Shown here: in pieces, positions 10,159 to 19,331 of the stretch | How the letters are laid out: the number at the start of each line of letters is the position of its first letter | Numbering within the stretch: position 1 is the first letter of the stretch | NCBI RefSeq assembly: GCF_007991735.1 | Contig: NZ_BJYX01000008.1 | Span: 1-64,000, forward strand | Reading direction: 5' to 3' | DNA from: Terrabacter aerolatus | GTDB lineage: Bacteria > Actinomycetota > Actinomycetes > Actinomycetales > Dermatophilaceae | DNA length: 64,000 nt | The notes under the pieces: generated by a model | What the model was told of the DNA's origin: nothing | Databases searched by the model: none | What the model saw: only the letters and a program-made list of their open reading frames with translations | Position numbers and translations under genes: made by a program

Positions 10159-10931
10159 GCCTCCGCGATCTCGAGGGAGCCGACGGCCTCGCGCACGGCG
10201 GCGCGGGCGCGCTCCGGGAACGCGTCGTCGGTGACGAACAGGTCGATGTCGCCGAGGTCGGCGAACGTGCTCAGGCCGACGGTGCCCCACTTGGAGGAGT
10301 CGGCGAGGAGGCACACGTGCCGGGCGGAGGAGACGAGCGCCCGGTTGGTCTCGGACTCGACGAGGTTGGGCGTCGTCAGGCCCGTGCGGTCGTCGACGCC
10401 GTGCGCGCCGAGGAAGAGCAGGTCGACGTGCAGGGAGCGCAGGGACGAGACGGCCACGGGTCCGACGAGGGCGTCGGACGGGGTGCGCACCCCGCCGGTC
10501 AGCACGACCGTCTGCCCGGGGGCGCCGGACTCGTGGAGCAGCTGCGCGACGGGGACCGAGTTCGTGACGACGGTCAGCTTCGGGATGTCCTTGACGGCAC
10601 GCGCCAGCTCGTAGGTCGTCGTGCCGGCCGAGATGCCGATGGCCGCGCCGACCTCGACGCGCTGCGCGGCGGCCCGCGCGATGGCCTGCTTCTGGGCGCG
10701 CTGGAGCAGCGACTTCGCCGAGAAGCCGGGCTCCTCGCTGCTGCGGGTGTCGCCGAGCGCCAGGGCACCGCCGTGCACGCGCTCGAGCAGCCCGTCGGTC
10801 GAGAGCCGCTCGATGTCGCGGCGGATCGTCATGTCGGACACGCCGAGCCGCTCCACGAGGTCGGAGACCTTGACCGCACCGGACTCCTCGACGAGCTCGA
10901 GGATGACGGAGCGGCGCTGGCTGGCGAGCAT
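10155..10931 (-). CDS. DeoR-family transcriptional regulator of galactose genes
   Basis: A 258-residue DeoR/GlpR-type regulator. The N-terminal helix-turn-helix (SQRRSVILELVEESGAVKVSDLVERLGVSDMTIRRDIERL) is textbook for the family, including the TIRRDIERL recognition helix. The C-terminal sugar-phosphate-isomerase-like domain includes GISAGTTTYELARA, LTGGV and FLGAHGVD. The ATG at 10931 has GGGAGGA upstream and lies 2 bases after the beta-galactosidase stop. It is embedded between the beta-galactosidase and galT genes, so it probably represses this operon in response to a phosphorylated sugar. TGTT-containing direct repeats in the divergent promoter region at 12963-12980 are its best candidate operator. 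Confidence 0.92.
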   Translation of the reverse strand: MLASQRRSVILELVEESGAVKVSDLVERLGVSDMTIRRDIERLSTDGLLERVHGGALALGDTRSSEEPGFSAKSLLQRAQKQAIARAAAQRVEVGAAIGISAGTTTYELARAVKDIPKLTVVTNSVPVAQLLHESGAPGQTVVLTGGVRTPSDALVGPVAVSSLRSLHVDLLFLGAHGVDDRTGLTTPNLVESETNRALVSSARHVCLLADSSKWGTVGLSTFADLGDIDLFVTDDAFPERARAAVREAVGSLEIAEA

Positions 10932-10933
10932 CG

Positions 10934-12931
10934 TCAGTCCTCCCTGAGCACGGCCGCGCCACCGGGGGCGAGGCGGACCTGGCCGTCGACCGGGGTGTCC
11001 GCGACGAGGTCGTACCCGTTCGCGGAGACCGTCTGCTCCTCCGCCGTGTGGTTGAGCAGGAAGAGCCACGACGTCGTGCCGTCGCTGCGCCGCGTCGTCT
11101 CGACGCCGCGGGGGAGGCCGGCCACGACGGGAGCGACACCGGCCGCGGCCAGCACGTCGTCGAGCAGCGTGGCCAGCGTGGCGTCATCCGGGAGCGTGCT
11201 GACGTACCAAGCGGATCCGGCGTCGCCGTCCCCGGCCCGTCGGGTGACCGCGGGCCGGCCGGCCAAGGGGCCTGCGGCATACGTCATGAGCACGTCGGTG
11301 CCGGCCAGTGCGGTCACGTCCTCGCTCCACCACGTGCCGGCGCCGCCCGAGAGGGCGACGGTGCCACCGGGGCCGAGGGGGAAGAACTCCTCGACCCGGA
11401 CCCCGAGGAGGTCGCGGAACGCACCCGGGTAGCCGCCGAGCCGGACGTGGTCGTTCTCGTCGCTGATCCCCGAGAAGTACGTGACGAGCACCTCCGCGCC
11501 CGCCTCGGCCGCCGCGGCGACGGCAGCGGCGTGCTCGTCGGTGACGAGGTAGAGCTGCGGCACGACGACGAGGTCGTATGCCGTGAGGTCGGCCGACGGG
11601 TGGACGACGTCCGCCGTGACGCCGCGGTCGTGCAGCGCCCGGTGGATGGCCTGCGCGGCCGTCAGCGCGTCGAGCTCGGAGCTCGGCATGCACGGACCCT
11701 CGGCGGCCCAGATCGCCTGGTAGTCGTGGAGGATCGCGACGCGCGACTCGACGCGGCTGCCGACGAGCTCGCCGAGACGGCCGGCGATGCGGCCCAGCTC
11801 CTCGACCTCGCGGAAGCGGGCGCTGTCGGCTCCCGCGTGCGGCACGACGGCGCTGTGGAACTTCTCCGAACCCGCGCGGGACTGGCGCCACTGGAACCAG
11901 CCGATGGTGTCGGCGCCGCGGGCCACGTGGGCGAGGGCGTCGCGGATGGTCTGGCCGAAGTCCTTGGCGTGGTTGGTCGGCTGCCAGTTGACGGCGCTCG
12001 TCGAGTGCTCCATGAGCATCCACGGCGCGCCCCCCGCGAGACCGCGCGTCAGGTCACCGCTGTAGGCGAGCTCGGCGCGCGGGTGCTCGAGGGCGTCGAC
12101 GATGTAGTGGTCGGTGCTGACGACGTCGACCGTGGGCGTCCACTGCGTGTAGTCGAGGTGGCGGAAGTGGTCGAGCGTCATGAAGTTCGTCGTCACGGGG
12201 ACGCCGGGGGAGAGCTCGTCGAGGACGGCGCGCTCGGCCCGCAGGTGCTCGAGCAGCGCGTCGGAGCTGAAGCGCTTGTAGTCGAGGACGTGCGTCGGGT
12301 TGTTGAAGGTCGTCGACCGGCGCGGCGGGAGGATCTGCTCCCAGTCGGTGTAGCGCTGGCTCCAGAAGGCCGTGCCCCACGCGTCGTTGAGGACGTCGAG
12401 CCCCGCGTAGCGCCGCTGCAGCCACGTGCGGAAGTGGCGGGCGCACTCGTCGCAGTAGCAGGGCAGGTTGTGGCAGGCGTACTCGTTGGAGACGTGCCAC
12501 ATCGCCAGGGCCGGGTGCTCGTGGTAGCGGGTGGCGAGCTGCCGGGTCAGCGCGACGGCGTACTCGCGGAAGACGGGGGAGGTGGGGCACCACGCCTGCC
12601 GGCTGCCCGGCCACAGCGTGTGGCCGTCGACGTCGACGGGCAGGATCTCGGGGTGCGCGGCCGACAGCCAGGGCGGCGGGGTGGCCGTCGCCGTGGCGAG
12701 GTCGACGGCGATGCCTCCGGCGTGCAGCTTGTCGAGGATCGTGTCGAGCCACTCGAACTCGTACTCGCCCTTGGCCGGCTCGAGCCAGCTCCACGAGAAG
12801 ATCCCGAGGCTGACGAACGAGATGTTGGCGCGCCGCATCAGCTCGACGTCCTCGTCCCAGACAGGGCGAGGCCACTGCTCCGGGTTGTAGTCGCCACCGA
12901 GTGCCAGGGTCTTCGTCGGCCATGAGCGCAT
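10934..12931 (-). CDS. Beta-galactosidase, GH42
   Basis: A 665-residue intracellular glycoside hydrolase family 42 enzyme that releases galactose from beta-galactosides. The N-terminal LGGDYNPEQWP is diagnostic of GH42. The acid/base Glu150 lies in MWHVSNEYACHN and the nucleophile Glu308 in PWMLMEHSTSAVNW. Cysteines in NLPCYCDEC plus Cys115 form the zinc cluster found in many GH42 enzymes. The middle glutamine-amidotransferase-like trimerisation domain and a small C-terminal beta domain follow. There is no signal peptide, so substrate must be imported. It is the first gene of the minus-strand operon and is read divergently from the sugar ABC importer. I see no strong ribosome site upstream of the ATG. 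Confidence 0.95.
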   Translation of the reverse strand: MRSWPTKTLALGGDYNPEQWPRPVWDEDVELMRRANISFVSLGIFSWSWLEPAKGEYEFEWLDTILDKLHAGGIAVDLATATATPPPWLSAAHPEILPVDVDGHTLWPGSRQAWCPTSPVFREYAVALTRQLATRYHEHPALAMWHVSNEYACHNLPCYCDECARHFRTWLQRRYAGLDVLNDAWGTAFWSQRYTDWEQILPPRRSTTFNNPTHVLDYKRFSSDALLEHLRAERAVLDELSPGVPVTTNFMTLDHFRHLDYTQWTPTVDVVSTDHYIVDALEHPRAELAYSGDLTRGLAGGAPWMLMEHSTSAVNWQPTNHAKDFGQTIRDALAHVARGADTIGWFQWRQSRAGSEKFHSAVVPHAGADSARFREVEELGRIAGRLGELVGSRVESRVAILHDYQAIWAAEGPCMPSSELDALTAAQAIHRALHDRGVTADVVHPSADLTAYDLVVVPQLYLVTDEHAAAVAAAAEAGAEVLVTYFSGISDENDHVRLGGYPGAFRDLLGVRVEEFFPLGPGGTVALSGGAGTWWSEDVTALAGTDVLMTYAAGPLAGRPAVTRRAGDGDAGSAWYVSTLPDDATLATLLDDVLAAAGVAPVVAGLPRGVETTRRSDGTTSWLFLLNHTAEEQTVSANGYDLVADTPVDGQVRLAPGGAAVLRED

Positions 12932-12962
12932 GGGAGACAGGGTGTCGCCTCGTTGTGCGCGA

Positions 12963-12980
12963 TGTCAACATTTTCAAACA
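12963..12980. promoter_or_regulatory. Candidate DeoR-type operator with overlapping -35
   Basis: In a locally AT-rich island the minus strand reads TGTTTGAAAATGTTGACA: two TGTT(T)GA units three bases apart, as in DeoR-type operators. TTGACA at its end is a perfect -35 for the beta-galactosidase operon, but the -10 at the right spacing (ACACCC) is poor. A TGTTTGTTGTT run at 13229-13239 on the plus strand is similar and may be a second site in front of the ABC importer. Confidence 0.45.
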
Positions 12981-13116
12981 CATTGGTGGAACGCGGGTCG
13001 AGGATGCCCGAGGAGCCCCCCGGGTCGCGGCGCGCTCGGCCGGGGCGGCGTCGGCCCGTCGCGTGCGAGGGGGTGCCGCAGGCCGGTCATCGGGTCGCTT
13101 CGTGCACGAATTCCGA

Positions 13117-13130
13117 TTACAACGGTGTAA
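13117..13130. promoter_or_regulatory. CG-centred palindrome, LacI-family-like operator
   Basis: TTACAACGGTGTAA is a 14-bp dyad with a central CG and a single mismatched pair, the layout of LacI-family operators. It lies about 190 bases before the binding-protein start and 70 bases before the best plus-strand -35. No LacI-type gene is in the window, so the regulator would be encoded elsewhere. Confidence 0.4.
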
Positions 13131-13198
13131 ATGCACGTATGCGTGCCGCGGGTTGGTCTCGGTTCGGTCTCCGCCGACCATGGGTCTCGACGAATCCC

Positions 13199-13227
13199 TT
13201 GACAGCGGAACCCGGCGCATACATCCT
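13199..13227 (+). promoter_or_regulatory. Candidate promoter of the sugar ABC importer operon
   Basis: A perfect TTGACA at 13199-13204 is followed after 17 bases by CATCCT at 13222-13227, which keeps the key A and T of a -10. Predicted transcription would start about 85 bases before the binding-protein ATG. Confidence 0.45.
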
Positions 13228-13317
13228 CTGTTTGTTGTTGGAGGTTTCTGGTGACGGATGTTCGACTCTGTCGCCTGCGCCCGACAACGAACCCGGCAAG
13301 CGTCAAAGGAGACCGCA

Positions 13318-14670
13318 ATGACCCGCCCCTCGAACGAGGCCGAGTACCTGGCCCGCATGGTTCCCCCCTCCGTCCGCGGCGTCGACCGCCGGACCCTGCT
13401 GCGCGGTGCCCTGGGCGTCGGCGCCCTGCTCGGTGCAGGTGGCCTCGCCGCCTGCAGCTCCGGCAGCACGAGCAGCTCCGGCGTCCCGACCGGCGCCGTC
13501 TCCGGCACCGTCACCGTCGGCTCCAACCAGTCCGACGCCGTGCCGAAGGCCGCCGTCCAGGCCTACATGGACGCCTTCGCCAAGGCGAACCCCGGTACGA
13601 GCGTCAAGATCAACACCGTCGACCACAACTCCTTCCAGGAGAACATCAACAACTACCTGCAGGGCTCGCCCGACGACGTCTTCACGTGGTTCGCCGGCTA
13701 CCGCATGCAGTTCTTCGCCCAGAAGGGTCTCGCCGGGGACATCTCGGACGTCTGGAAGAACATCACCGGCATGAGCGACGCCCTCAAGAAGGCGTCGACC
13801 GGCGCCGACGGCAAGCAGTACTTCGTGCCCATGACGAACTATCCGTGGGCGGTCTTCTACCGCAAGAGCGTCTTCAAGGACAAGGGCTACCAGGTCCCCA
13901 AGACCCTCGACGAGCTCAACGCCCTCGGCGCCCAGATGAAGAAGGACGGCCTCGACCCGATCGCCTTCGGCGACAAGGACGGCTGGCCCGCGATGGGCAC
14001 CTTCGACCAGATCAACCTCCGCGTCAACGGCTACGAGTTCCACGTCAGCCTCATGGCCGGCAAGGAGGACTGGACCGACCCCAAGGTCAAGAAGGTCTTC
14101 GACACCTGGGCCGGCATCCTCCCGCTGCACCAGGCCGACTCGCTCGGTCGCACCTGGCAGGAGGCGGCACAGTCGCTCCAGCAGAAGAAGTCCGGCATGT
14201 ACGTCCTCGGCTCGTTCCTCGCCCAGCAGTTCACCAAGGGCGCCGAGCAGGACGACCTCGACTTCTTCGGCTTCCCCGAGATCGACTCGACGATCGGCAC
14301 CGACGCCGTCGAGGCCCCCATCGACGGCTACATGATGAGCGCGCGGCCCAAGAACGAGGGCGCGGCCAAGAAGCTGCTCCAGTACATCTCGCAGCCCGAG
14401 GCCCAGCTCCTCGCCCTCAAGGCCGACCCCAGCGTCATCGCGACGAACGACCAGGCCGACACGAGCGGCTACACGGCCCTGCAGAAGAAGTCCGCCGAGT
14501 TCGTCAAGTCCGCCAAGTCGATCACCCAGTTCATGGACCGCGACACGCGCCCCGACTTCGCGTCGACGGTGATGATCCCCGCGATCCAGAGCTTCATCAA
14601 GAACCCGAAGGACATCGACGGCCTGTGCACCAGCATCCAGGCCCAGAAGAAGAGCATCTTCGGTTCCTGA
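13318..14670 (+). CDS. Sugar ABC transporter substrate-binding lipoprotein
   Basis: A 450-residue extracytoplasmic solute-binding protein (family 1, carbohydrate). The N-terminus holds a twin arginine (GVDRRTLLRG), a hydrophobic stretch and the lipobox LAAC with Cys46, so it is predicted to be a Tat-exported lipoprotein anchored outside the membrane. The mature part has family signatures such as ITVGSNQSD-like strand 1, DVFTWFAGYRMQFFAQKGL and PMTNYPWAVFYRKSVFKDKG. AAAGGAGA precedes the ATG by 5 bases. It heads an operon with two permeases and the alpha-galactosidase, so alpha- or beta-galactosides (raffinose or melibiose type) are the likely ligands. No ATPase is encoded here; a shared MsiK-like ATPase elsewhere is the usual solution in actinobacteria. 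Confidence 0.92.
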   Translation: MTRPSNEAEYLARMVPPSVRGVDRRTLLRGALGVGALLGAGGLAACSSGSTSSSGVPTGAVSGTVTVGSNQSDAVPKAAVQAYMDAFAKANPGTSVKINTVDHNSFQENINNYLQGSPDDVFTWFAGYRMQFFAQKGLAGDISDVWKNITGMSDALKKASTGADGKQYFVPMTNYPWAVFYRKSVFKDKGYQVPKTLDELNALGAQMKKDGLDPIAFGDKDGWPAMGTFDQINLRVNGYEFHVSLMAGKEDWTDPKVKKVFDTWAGILPLHQADSLGRTWQEAAQSLQQKKSGMYVLGSFLAQQFTKGAEQDDLDFFGFPEIDSTIGTDAVEAPIDGYMMSARPKNEGAAKKLLQYISQPEAQLLALKADPSVIATNDQADTSGYTALQKKSAEFVKSAKSITQFMDRDTRPDFASTVMIPAIQSFIKNPKDIDGLCTSIQAQKKSIFGS

Positions 14671-14686
14671 CGGGAGGCGACTGACC

Positions 14687-15580
14687 ATGGCGAGCAAGCG
14701 CAGGTACAGAGGCATCGACCAGCTCTCCGGACGCGACAAGGTCGTCGTCGGGCTCATGGTGGTCGTGCCGACCCTCTTGGTCCTCTGGCTCGTCTGGATT
14801 CCGGCGATCGGCTCGGTCCTGCTCTCCTTCACCAACTGGGACGGGATCGGGCCGCTCTCCGACATCAAGTCGGTCGGGCTGCAGAACTACCGGGACATCG
14901 CGACGATCTACCCGCCGTTCTGGCCGGCGATCCAGCACAACCTCATCTGGCTGGCCGTGATGTTCTTCATCGCGACGCCGCTCGGCATGCTCTTCGCGAT
15001 CCTCGTGGACCGTGGCGTGGCCGGGACGCGGTTCTACCAGACGAGCATCTACCTGCCGGTCGTGCTGTCCCTGGCGCTGATCGGCTTCATCTGGCAGCTG
15101 ATCTACTCACGTGACCAGGGCCTGCTCAACGCGATCACGGGTGGCACGACCGACTGGTACGGCGACCCGAGCGTCAACCTGTGGGCGGCCCTCGTCGCGG
15201 CGACGTGGCGACACTCCGGCTACATCATGCTGCTCTACCTGGCCGGCCTCAAGGGCGTCGACCCGTCGCTGCGCGAGGCCGCCAGGATCGACGGCGCCAG
15301 CGAGTCGACGACGTTCTTCCGCGTCATCTTCCCGGTCATGCGGCCGATCAACATCATCGTCCTCGTCGTGACCTTCATCGAGTCGCTGCGCGCCTTCGAC
15401 CTCGTGTGGGTCATCAACAAGGGCCGCAACGGGCTCGAGCTCATCTCGACCCTCGTCACCCAGAACGTCGTCGGGGAGGCGAGTCGCATCGGCTTCGGGT
15501 CGGCGCTCGCGACGATCATGCTCGCCATCTCGAGCGTGCTCGTCTTCATCTACCTGCGCATCGCCATGAAGGAGGACTGA
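14687..15580 (+). CDS. Sugar ABC transporter permease (MalF/UgpA type)
   Basis: A 297-residue inner-membrane permease with six predicted helices. The EAA loop that docks the ATPase is seen as SLREAARIDGASESTTFFRVIFPVMRP in the second half. Its short N-terminus lacks the extra domain of enteric MalF, as expected for the UgpA-like group. GGGAGG lies 10 bases upstream of the ATG. It starts 16 bases after the binding-protein gene and forms the heterodimeric channel with the next gene. Confidence 0.93.
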   Translation: MASKRRYRGIDQLSGRDKVVVGLMVVVPTLLVLWLVWIPAIGSVLLSFTNWDGIGPLSDIKSVGLQNYRDIATIYPPFWPAIQHNLIWLAVMFFIATPLGMLFAILVDRGVAGTRFYQTSIYLPVVLSLALIGFIWQLIYSRDQGLLNAITGGTTDWYGDPSVNLWAALVAATWRHSGYIMLLYLAGLKGVDPSLREAARIDGASESTTFFRVIFPVMRPINIIVLVVTFIESLRAFDLVWVINKGRNGLELISTLVTQNVVGEASRIGFGSALATIMLAISSVLVFIYLRIAMKED

Positions 15581-15581
15581 C

Positions 15582-16499
15582 ATGTCCGTCACTGCCGACC
15601 CGGTGCAGGACCGGACACAGGCGCTGCTCAAGCCACGTGAGGGCGGCCCGCAGTCGGGGCGCCGCTGGTTCCTGCCGGTGATCCTCACGGTCATCTCGCT
15701 CATCTGGCTGTTCCCGCTGCTGCTCGCGCTCGTCAACTCCTTCCGCGACTACGCCTACACGGCCAAGAACGGCTACATCTCGTGGGGCGGGTTCACGCTC
15801 GACAACTACAAGAACGCCTGGAGCCAGGGCGACTTCGGCCTGCACTTCTGGAACTCGTTCATCATCACGGTCCCGGCCGTGCTGCTGACGCTCTTCCTCT
15901 CGGCCTGCGTCGCCTTCGTCGTCGCGCGCTTCTCGTGGCGGATCAACCTGGCGCTGCTCGGCTTCTTCATGGCCGCCAACCTGCTGCCGCCGCAGGCGCT
16001 GCTCATCCCGGTCTACCGGATGTTCCGCGCCATCGAGGTGCCGTTCTGGTTCAGCGAGTCGGGCACGCTGCTCAACAGCTTCCAGGGCCTCATCCTCGTC
16101 AACGTCGCCTTCCAGACGGGCTTCTGCGCCTTCGTGCTGAGCAACTACATGAAGGCGCTGCCCAAGGAGCTCTACGAGTCGGCCGTCATCGACGGTGCGA
16201 GCGTGACGCGGCAGTTCTTCCAGATCACGCTGCCCCTGTGCCGCCCCGCCCTCGCCGCGCTCGCGGTGCTCCAGACGACGTGGATCTACAACGAGTTCTT
16301 CTGGGCCACGGTGCTGCTCCAGCAGGGCGACAAGTACCCCGTGACGAGCTCGCTCAACAACCTGCGGGGCCAGTTCTTCACCGACAACAACCTCGTGGCC
16401 GCCGGGTCGATGATCATCGCGATCCCGACCCTGGTGATCTTCTTCGTGCTCCAACGACACTTCGTGGCGGGCCTGACGCTCGGCGCGACCAAGGGATGA
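15582..16499 (+). CDS. Sugar ABC transporter permease (MalG/UgpE type)
   Basis: A 305-residue inner-membrane permease, partner of the preceding gene and separated from it by one base. Six hydrophobic helices are visible, with the EAA-type loop LPKELYESAVIDGASVTRQFFQITLPLCRP. The N-terminal tail (residues 1-30) is cytosolic and carries no motif. It is followed one base later by the alpha-galactosidase start, so all four plus-strand genes are one transcription unit. Confidence 0.93.
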   Translation: MSVTADPVQDRTQALLKPREGGPQSGRRWFLPVILTVISLIWLFPLLLALVNSFRDYAYTAKNGYISWGGFTLDNYKNAWSQGDFGLHFWNSFIITVPAVLLTLFLSACVAFVVARFSWRINLALLGFFMAANLLPPQALLIPVYRMFRAIEVPFWFSESGTLLNSFQGLILVNVAFQTGFCAFVLSNYMKALPKELYESAVIDGASVTRQFFQITLPLCRPALAALAVLQTTWIYNEFFWATVLLQQGDKYPVTSSLNNLRGQFFTDNNLVAAGSMIIAIPTLVIFFVLQRHFVAGLTLGATKG

Positions 16500-16500
16500 C

Positions 16501-18702
16501 GTGACCGACCAGGCTGACCTGTCCGCCCGCACCACCGTCCACCTGGAGTCCGCCGGGACCGCGCTCGTGCTCGAGCCGCGCCCCGGCGGCTCGGGGCTGC
16601 CGGAGGTGATCCACTGGGGGCCGGCGCTCGAGGGCGGGGCGAGCACGTATGCCGCCCTCCCGGCGCTCACGCTGGCGCCCGTCGGCCACAGCGCGCTCGA
16701 CGTGCCGTGGCCGCTCACCGTGCTGCCCGGCGAGGCCGACGGCTGGTCGGGCACGCCCGGCTGGGCCGGTCACCGGGCCGGTGGCGCCGGGGCCGTCCGC
16801 TGGCACGAGGTGACCTGCGAGCGGGAGGGCGAGACGCTCGTGACGCGGGCGACCTCTCCGGACGGCATACGTCTCGAGCTGCGGCACGCGCTCGACGAGC
16901 ACGGTGTGCTCCGCGTCGACGCGACGGTCACGAACACGGGCGAGGACCCGGCTCCGCTCGACGTCTCGGCGCTGCGCGCGATCCTGCCGCTGCCCGTGCG
17001 CGCCGACGAGGTGCTCGACCTCACCGGCCGCTGGTGCCGCGAGCGCTCACCGCAGCGCAGCCACCTCGACCACGGGACGCACCTCCGGGCGAGCCGCCGC
17101 GGTCGCGCCGGCCACGACGCGACGCTGCTCATGATGGCCGGCACCCGCGGGTTCGACTGGCGCACGGGCGAGGTCTGGGCCGTGCACACCGCGTGGAGCG
17201 GCAACCACGAGCACCTCGTCGAGGCCCTCCCCGAGGGCGCGGGACGCCACCACGCCGTCATCGGCGGCGGCGAGCTGCTCGCCCCCGGCGAGGTCCGCCT
17301 CGCGCCGGGGGAGTCGTATGCCGCCCCGACGGTCGTCTTCGTCCACTCGACCGAGGGACTCGACGGCCTCTCGCGCCGCCTGCACCGGAGCCTCCGTTCC
17401 CGTGCCGGCCACCCGTCGCGGCCGCGTCCCGTCGTGCTCAACACGTGGGAGGCCGTCTACTTCGAGACCGACCTCGAGCACCTGAAAGCCTTGGCGGACA
17501 CGGCATCCCGCATCGGCGTCGAGCGTTTCGTCCTCGACGACGGCTGGTTCGGCAGCCGCCGCCACGACCGCGCCGGCCTCGGCGACTGGGTGGTCTCGAC
17601 CGACGTGTGGCCCGAAGGCATGGGCCCGCTCGTCGACCACGTCAAGGGCCTCGGCCTCGAGTTCGGGCTGTGGTTCGAGCCCGAGATGGTCAACGAGGAC
17701 AGCGACCTCGTGCGCGCGCACCCCGAGTGGGTGCTGCGACCGGCCGCCGGCTCCCCGCGCGAGTGGCGCTGGCAGCAGCTGCTCGACCTGACCCACGACG
17801 ACGCCCGCGAGCAGCTGCTCGAGCGGATCAGCGGGCTCGTGACCGAGTACGGCATCGACTACATCAAGTGGGACCACAACCGCGACCTGCTCGAGGCGGT
17901 GCACACGGTCGACGGGCCCGGTGGTCGGCGCGTCGACGCGCCCGCGGTCCACGCCCACACGCTCGCCTTCTACCGCCTGCTCGACGACCTCCGGGCGCGC
18001 CACCCGCGCCTCGAGATCGAGTCGTGCAGCAGCGGCGGGGCGCGCGTCGACCTCGCGGTGCTCGACCGGACCGACCGGATCTGGACGAGCGACTGCAACG
18101 ACGCGCTCGAGCGGGCGAACATCCAGCGCTGGACGAGCCTGCTCGTGCCGGCCGAGCTCATGGGCACGCACATCGGCCCGGCCACGGCCCACACGACGCA
18201 CCGGACGCTGGACCTCGGCTTCCGCATGCTCATGGCGCTCCAGGGTCACCCGGGTCTCGAGTGGGACATCACGACGTGCTCCGCCGGGGAGCTCGAGGCC
18301 CTCACCGCGTGGACGTCGCTCGCTCGGGAGCTACGACCGCTGCTCCACAGTGGTGACCTCGTGCGCTCGGAGAGCCCGGACGGCACCGTGACCGTCACCG
18401 GCACCGTCGAGGCGGACCGCGGCCGGGCGGCCTACACCGTCGCCCGTCTCGTGACCGGTCGTGACGCCGCCACGGGCGCGTTGCCGCTGCCGGGTCTCGA
18501 CCCCAGCCGGTCCTACGCCGTGCGGGTCCGTCCCGAGGCGGGGTTGCCCGCCGTCGTGCAGAACACCCCGCCCGCCTGGTGGGAGCCCGCTCTCGGCGAG
18601 GACGGCGTCGTCGTCCCGGGGTCGGTGCTGACCACGGTCGGCCTGCCGGTCCCGATCATGGGCCCCGCCCAGGGCTACCTCCTCGACCTCCGCGCCGTCT
18701 GA
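16501..18702 (+). CDS. Alpha-galactosidase, GH36
   Basis: A 733-residue intracellular glycoside hydrolase family 36 enzyme that removes terminal alpha-galactosyl units, for example from melibiose or raffinose. The N-terminal beta-supersandwich covers about residues 1-310. The TIM barrel starts at PVVLNTWEAVYF and includes FVLDDGWFG, the nucleophile Asp458 in YIKWDHNRD, the substrate motif IESCSSGGARVDL and the acid/base Asp531 in WTSDCNDALER. A C-terminal beta domain ends the protein. The GTG start follows the permease stop immediately. It has no signal peptide, so imported oligosaccharide is cut in the cytosol. The released galactose would be used by galK and galT across the divergent promoter. 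Confidence 0.95.
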   Translation: MTDQADLSARTTVHLESAGTALVLEPRPGGSGLPEVIHWGPALEGGASTYAALPALTLAPVGHSALDVPWPLTVLPGEADGWSGTPGWAGHRAGGAGAVRWHEVTCEREGETLVTRATSPDGIRLELRHALDEHGVLRVDATVTNTGEDPAPLDVSALRAILPLPVRADEVLDLTGRWCRERSPQRSHLDHGTHLRASRRGRAGHDATLLMMAGTRGFDWRTGEVWAVHTAWSGNHEHLVEALPEGAGRHHAVIGGGELLAPGEVRLAPGESYAAPTVVFVHSTEGLDGLSRRLHRSLRSRAGHPSRPRPVVLNTWEAVYFETDLEHLKALADTASRIGVERFVLDDGWFGSRRHDRAGLGDWVVSTDVWPEGMGPLVDHVKGLGLEFGLWFEPEMVNEDSDLVRAHPEWVLRPAAGSPREWRWQQLLDLTHDDAREQLLERISGLVTEYGIDYIKWDHNRDLLEAVHTVDGPGGRRVDAPAVHAHTLAFYRLLDDLRARHPRLEIESCSSGGARVDLAVLDRTDRIWTSDCNDALERANIQRWTSLLVPAELMGTHIGPATAHTTHRTLDLGFRMLMALQGHPGLEWDITTCSAGELEALTAWTSLARELRPLLHSGDLVRSESPDGTVTVTGTVEADRGRAAYTVARLVTGRDAATGALPLPGLDPSRSYAVRVRPEAGLPAVVQNTPPAWWEPALGEDGVVVPGSVLTTVGLPVPIMGPAQGYLLDLRAV

Positions 18703-18711
18703 CCCGCCCCT

Positions 18712-18750
18712 CCGTCCCCACCCACCCCCGTCGGGGGTGGGTGGGGACGG
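18712..18750. terminator. Strong bidirectional terminator hairpin
   Basis: An 18-bp perfect inverted repeat with a 3-base loop (stem starts CCGTCCCCACCC) sits between the convergent alpha-galactosidase and Fur-family genes. It closes both transcripts. Confidence 0.9.
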
Positions 18751-18759
18751 GTGTGAGCG

Positions 18760-19299
18760 TCAGGTGGGGGACGGGGCGCAGTCGCGGCACGTGCCCAGGA
18801 GGGCGGCGTGCCCGGTGTCGAGGGTGAACCCGAGGTCGGCGCGCAGCCGCGCGGCCGCCTCGTCGAACACGTCCGGTGCCACGTCGAGCACACGCCCGCA
18901 GACGTGGCACTGGACGTGGGCGTGGCCGTGCTCGTGCCGGTGGTGGGGCGCCGGCGCGTCCACCTCGGTGGCCACGGAAGCCGCTGACCGCGCCACGCCG
19001 CCCACGGTGAGGTGGTAAACCGTCGCCGACCCGCCGAGGTGGACGTGCGAGAGCACGCCGGTCTCGACGAGCGCCGTGAGCGTCCGGTAGACGGTGGCCC
19101 GGTGCACGGCCGGCTCGACCTCGGCGACGCGCGCCCCGATCTGCTCGGCCGTGAGGTGCTCGTCGCCGAGGTCGGCGGCGTCGACGACGCGCAGCACGGC
19201 ATACCTCGCCGGCGTGACCCGCTCACCCGCGGACCGCAGCCGCGACACGGCGTCGGCCACGCGGACACTCGGGTGCGTGCTCTCGGGTGACGTGGACAC
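18760..19299 (-). CDS. Fur-family metal/peroxide-responsive regulator
   Basis: A 179-residue winged-helix repressor of the Fur/Zur/PerR family. Residues about 10-95 form the DNA-binding domain ([15 protein letters not shown] and [18 protein letters not shown]). A histidine-rich hinge ([18 protein letters not shown]) carries regulatory metal ligands and the first CxxC, and a second pair CRDC lies near the C-terminus, together a structural zinc site. The His-rich hinge fits a zinc sensor, but Zur versus Fur versus PerR cannot be settled from sequence. The GTG at 19299 gives the best-supported N-terminus; it is divergent from tdh with only 32 bases between starts, so it could also affect tdh. 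Confidence 0.9.
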   Translation of the reverse strand: MSTSPESTHPSVRVADAVSRLRSAGERVTPARYAVLRVVDAADLGDEHLTAEQIGARVAEVEPAVHRATVYRTLTALVETGVLSHVHLGGSATVYHLTVGGVARSAASVATEVDAPAPHHRHEHGHAHVQCHVCGRVLDVAPDVFDEAAARLRADLGFTLDTGHAALLGTCRDCAPSPT

Positions 19300-19331
19300 C
19301 CGCCCATTATCGGCAGTGGCAGACTCTCCCC

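Noticed and set aside
11048-12925. Plus-strand open frame of 625 codons opposite the GH42 gene
   Set aside because: Low-complexity Arg/Val/Glu-rich translation in the antisense frame of a clear beta-galactosidase; no ribosome site or family match.
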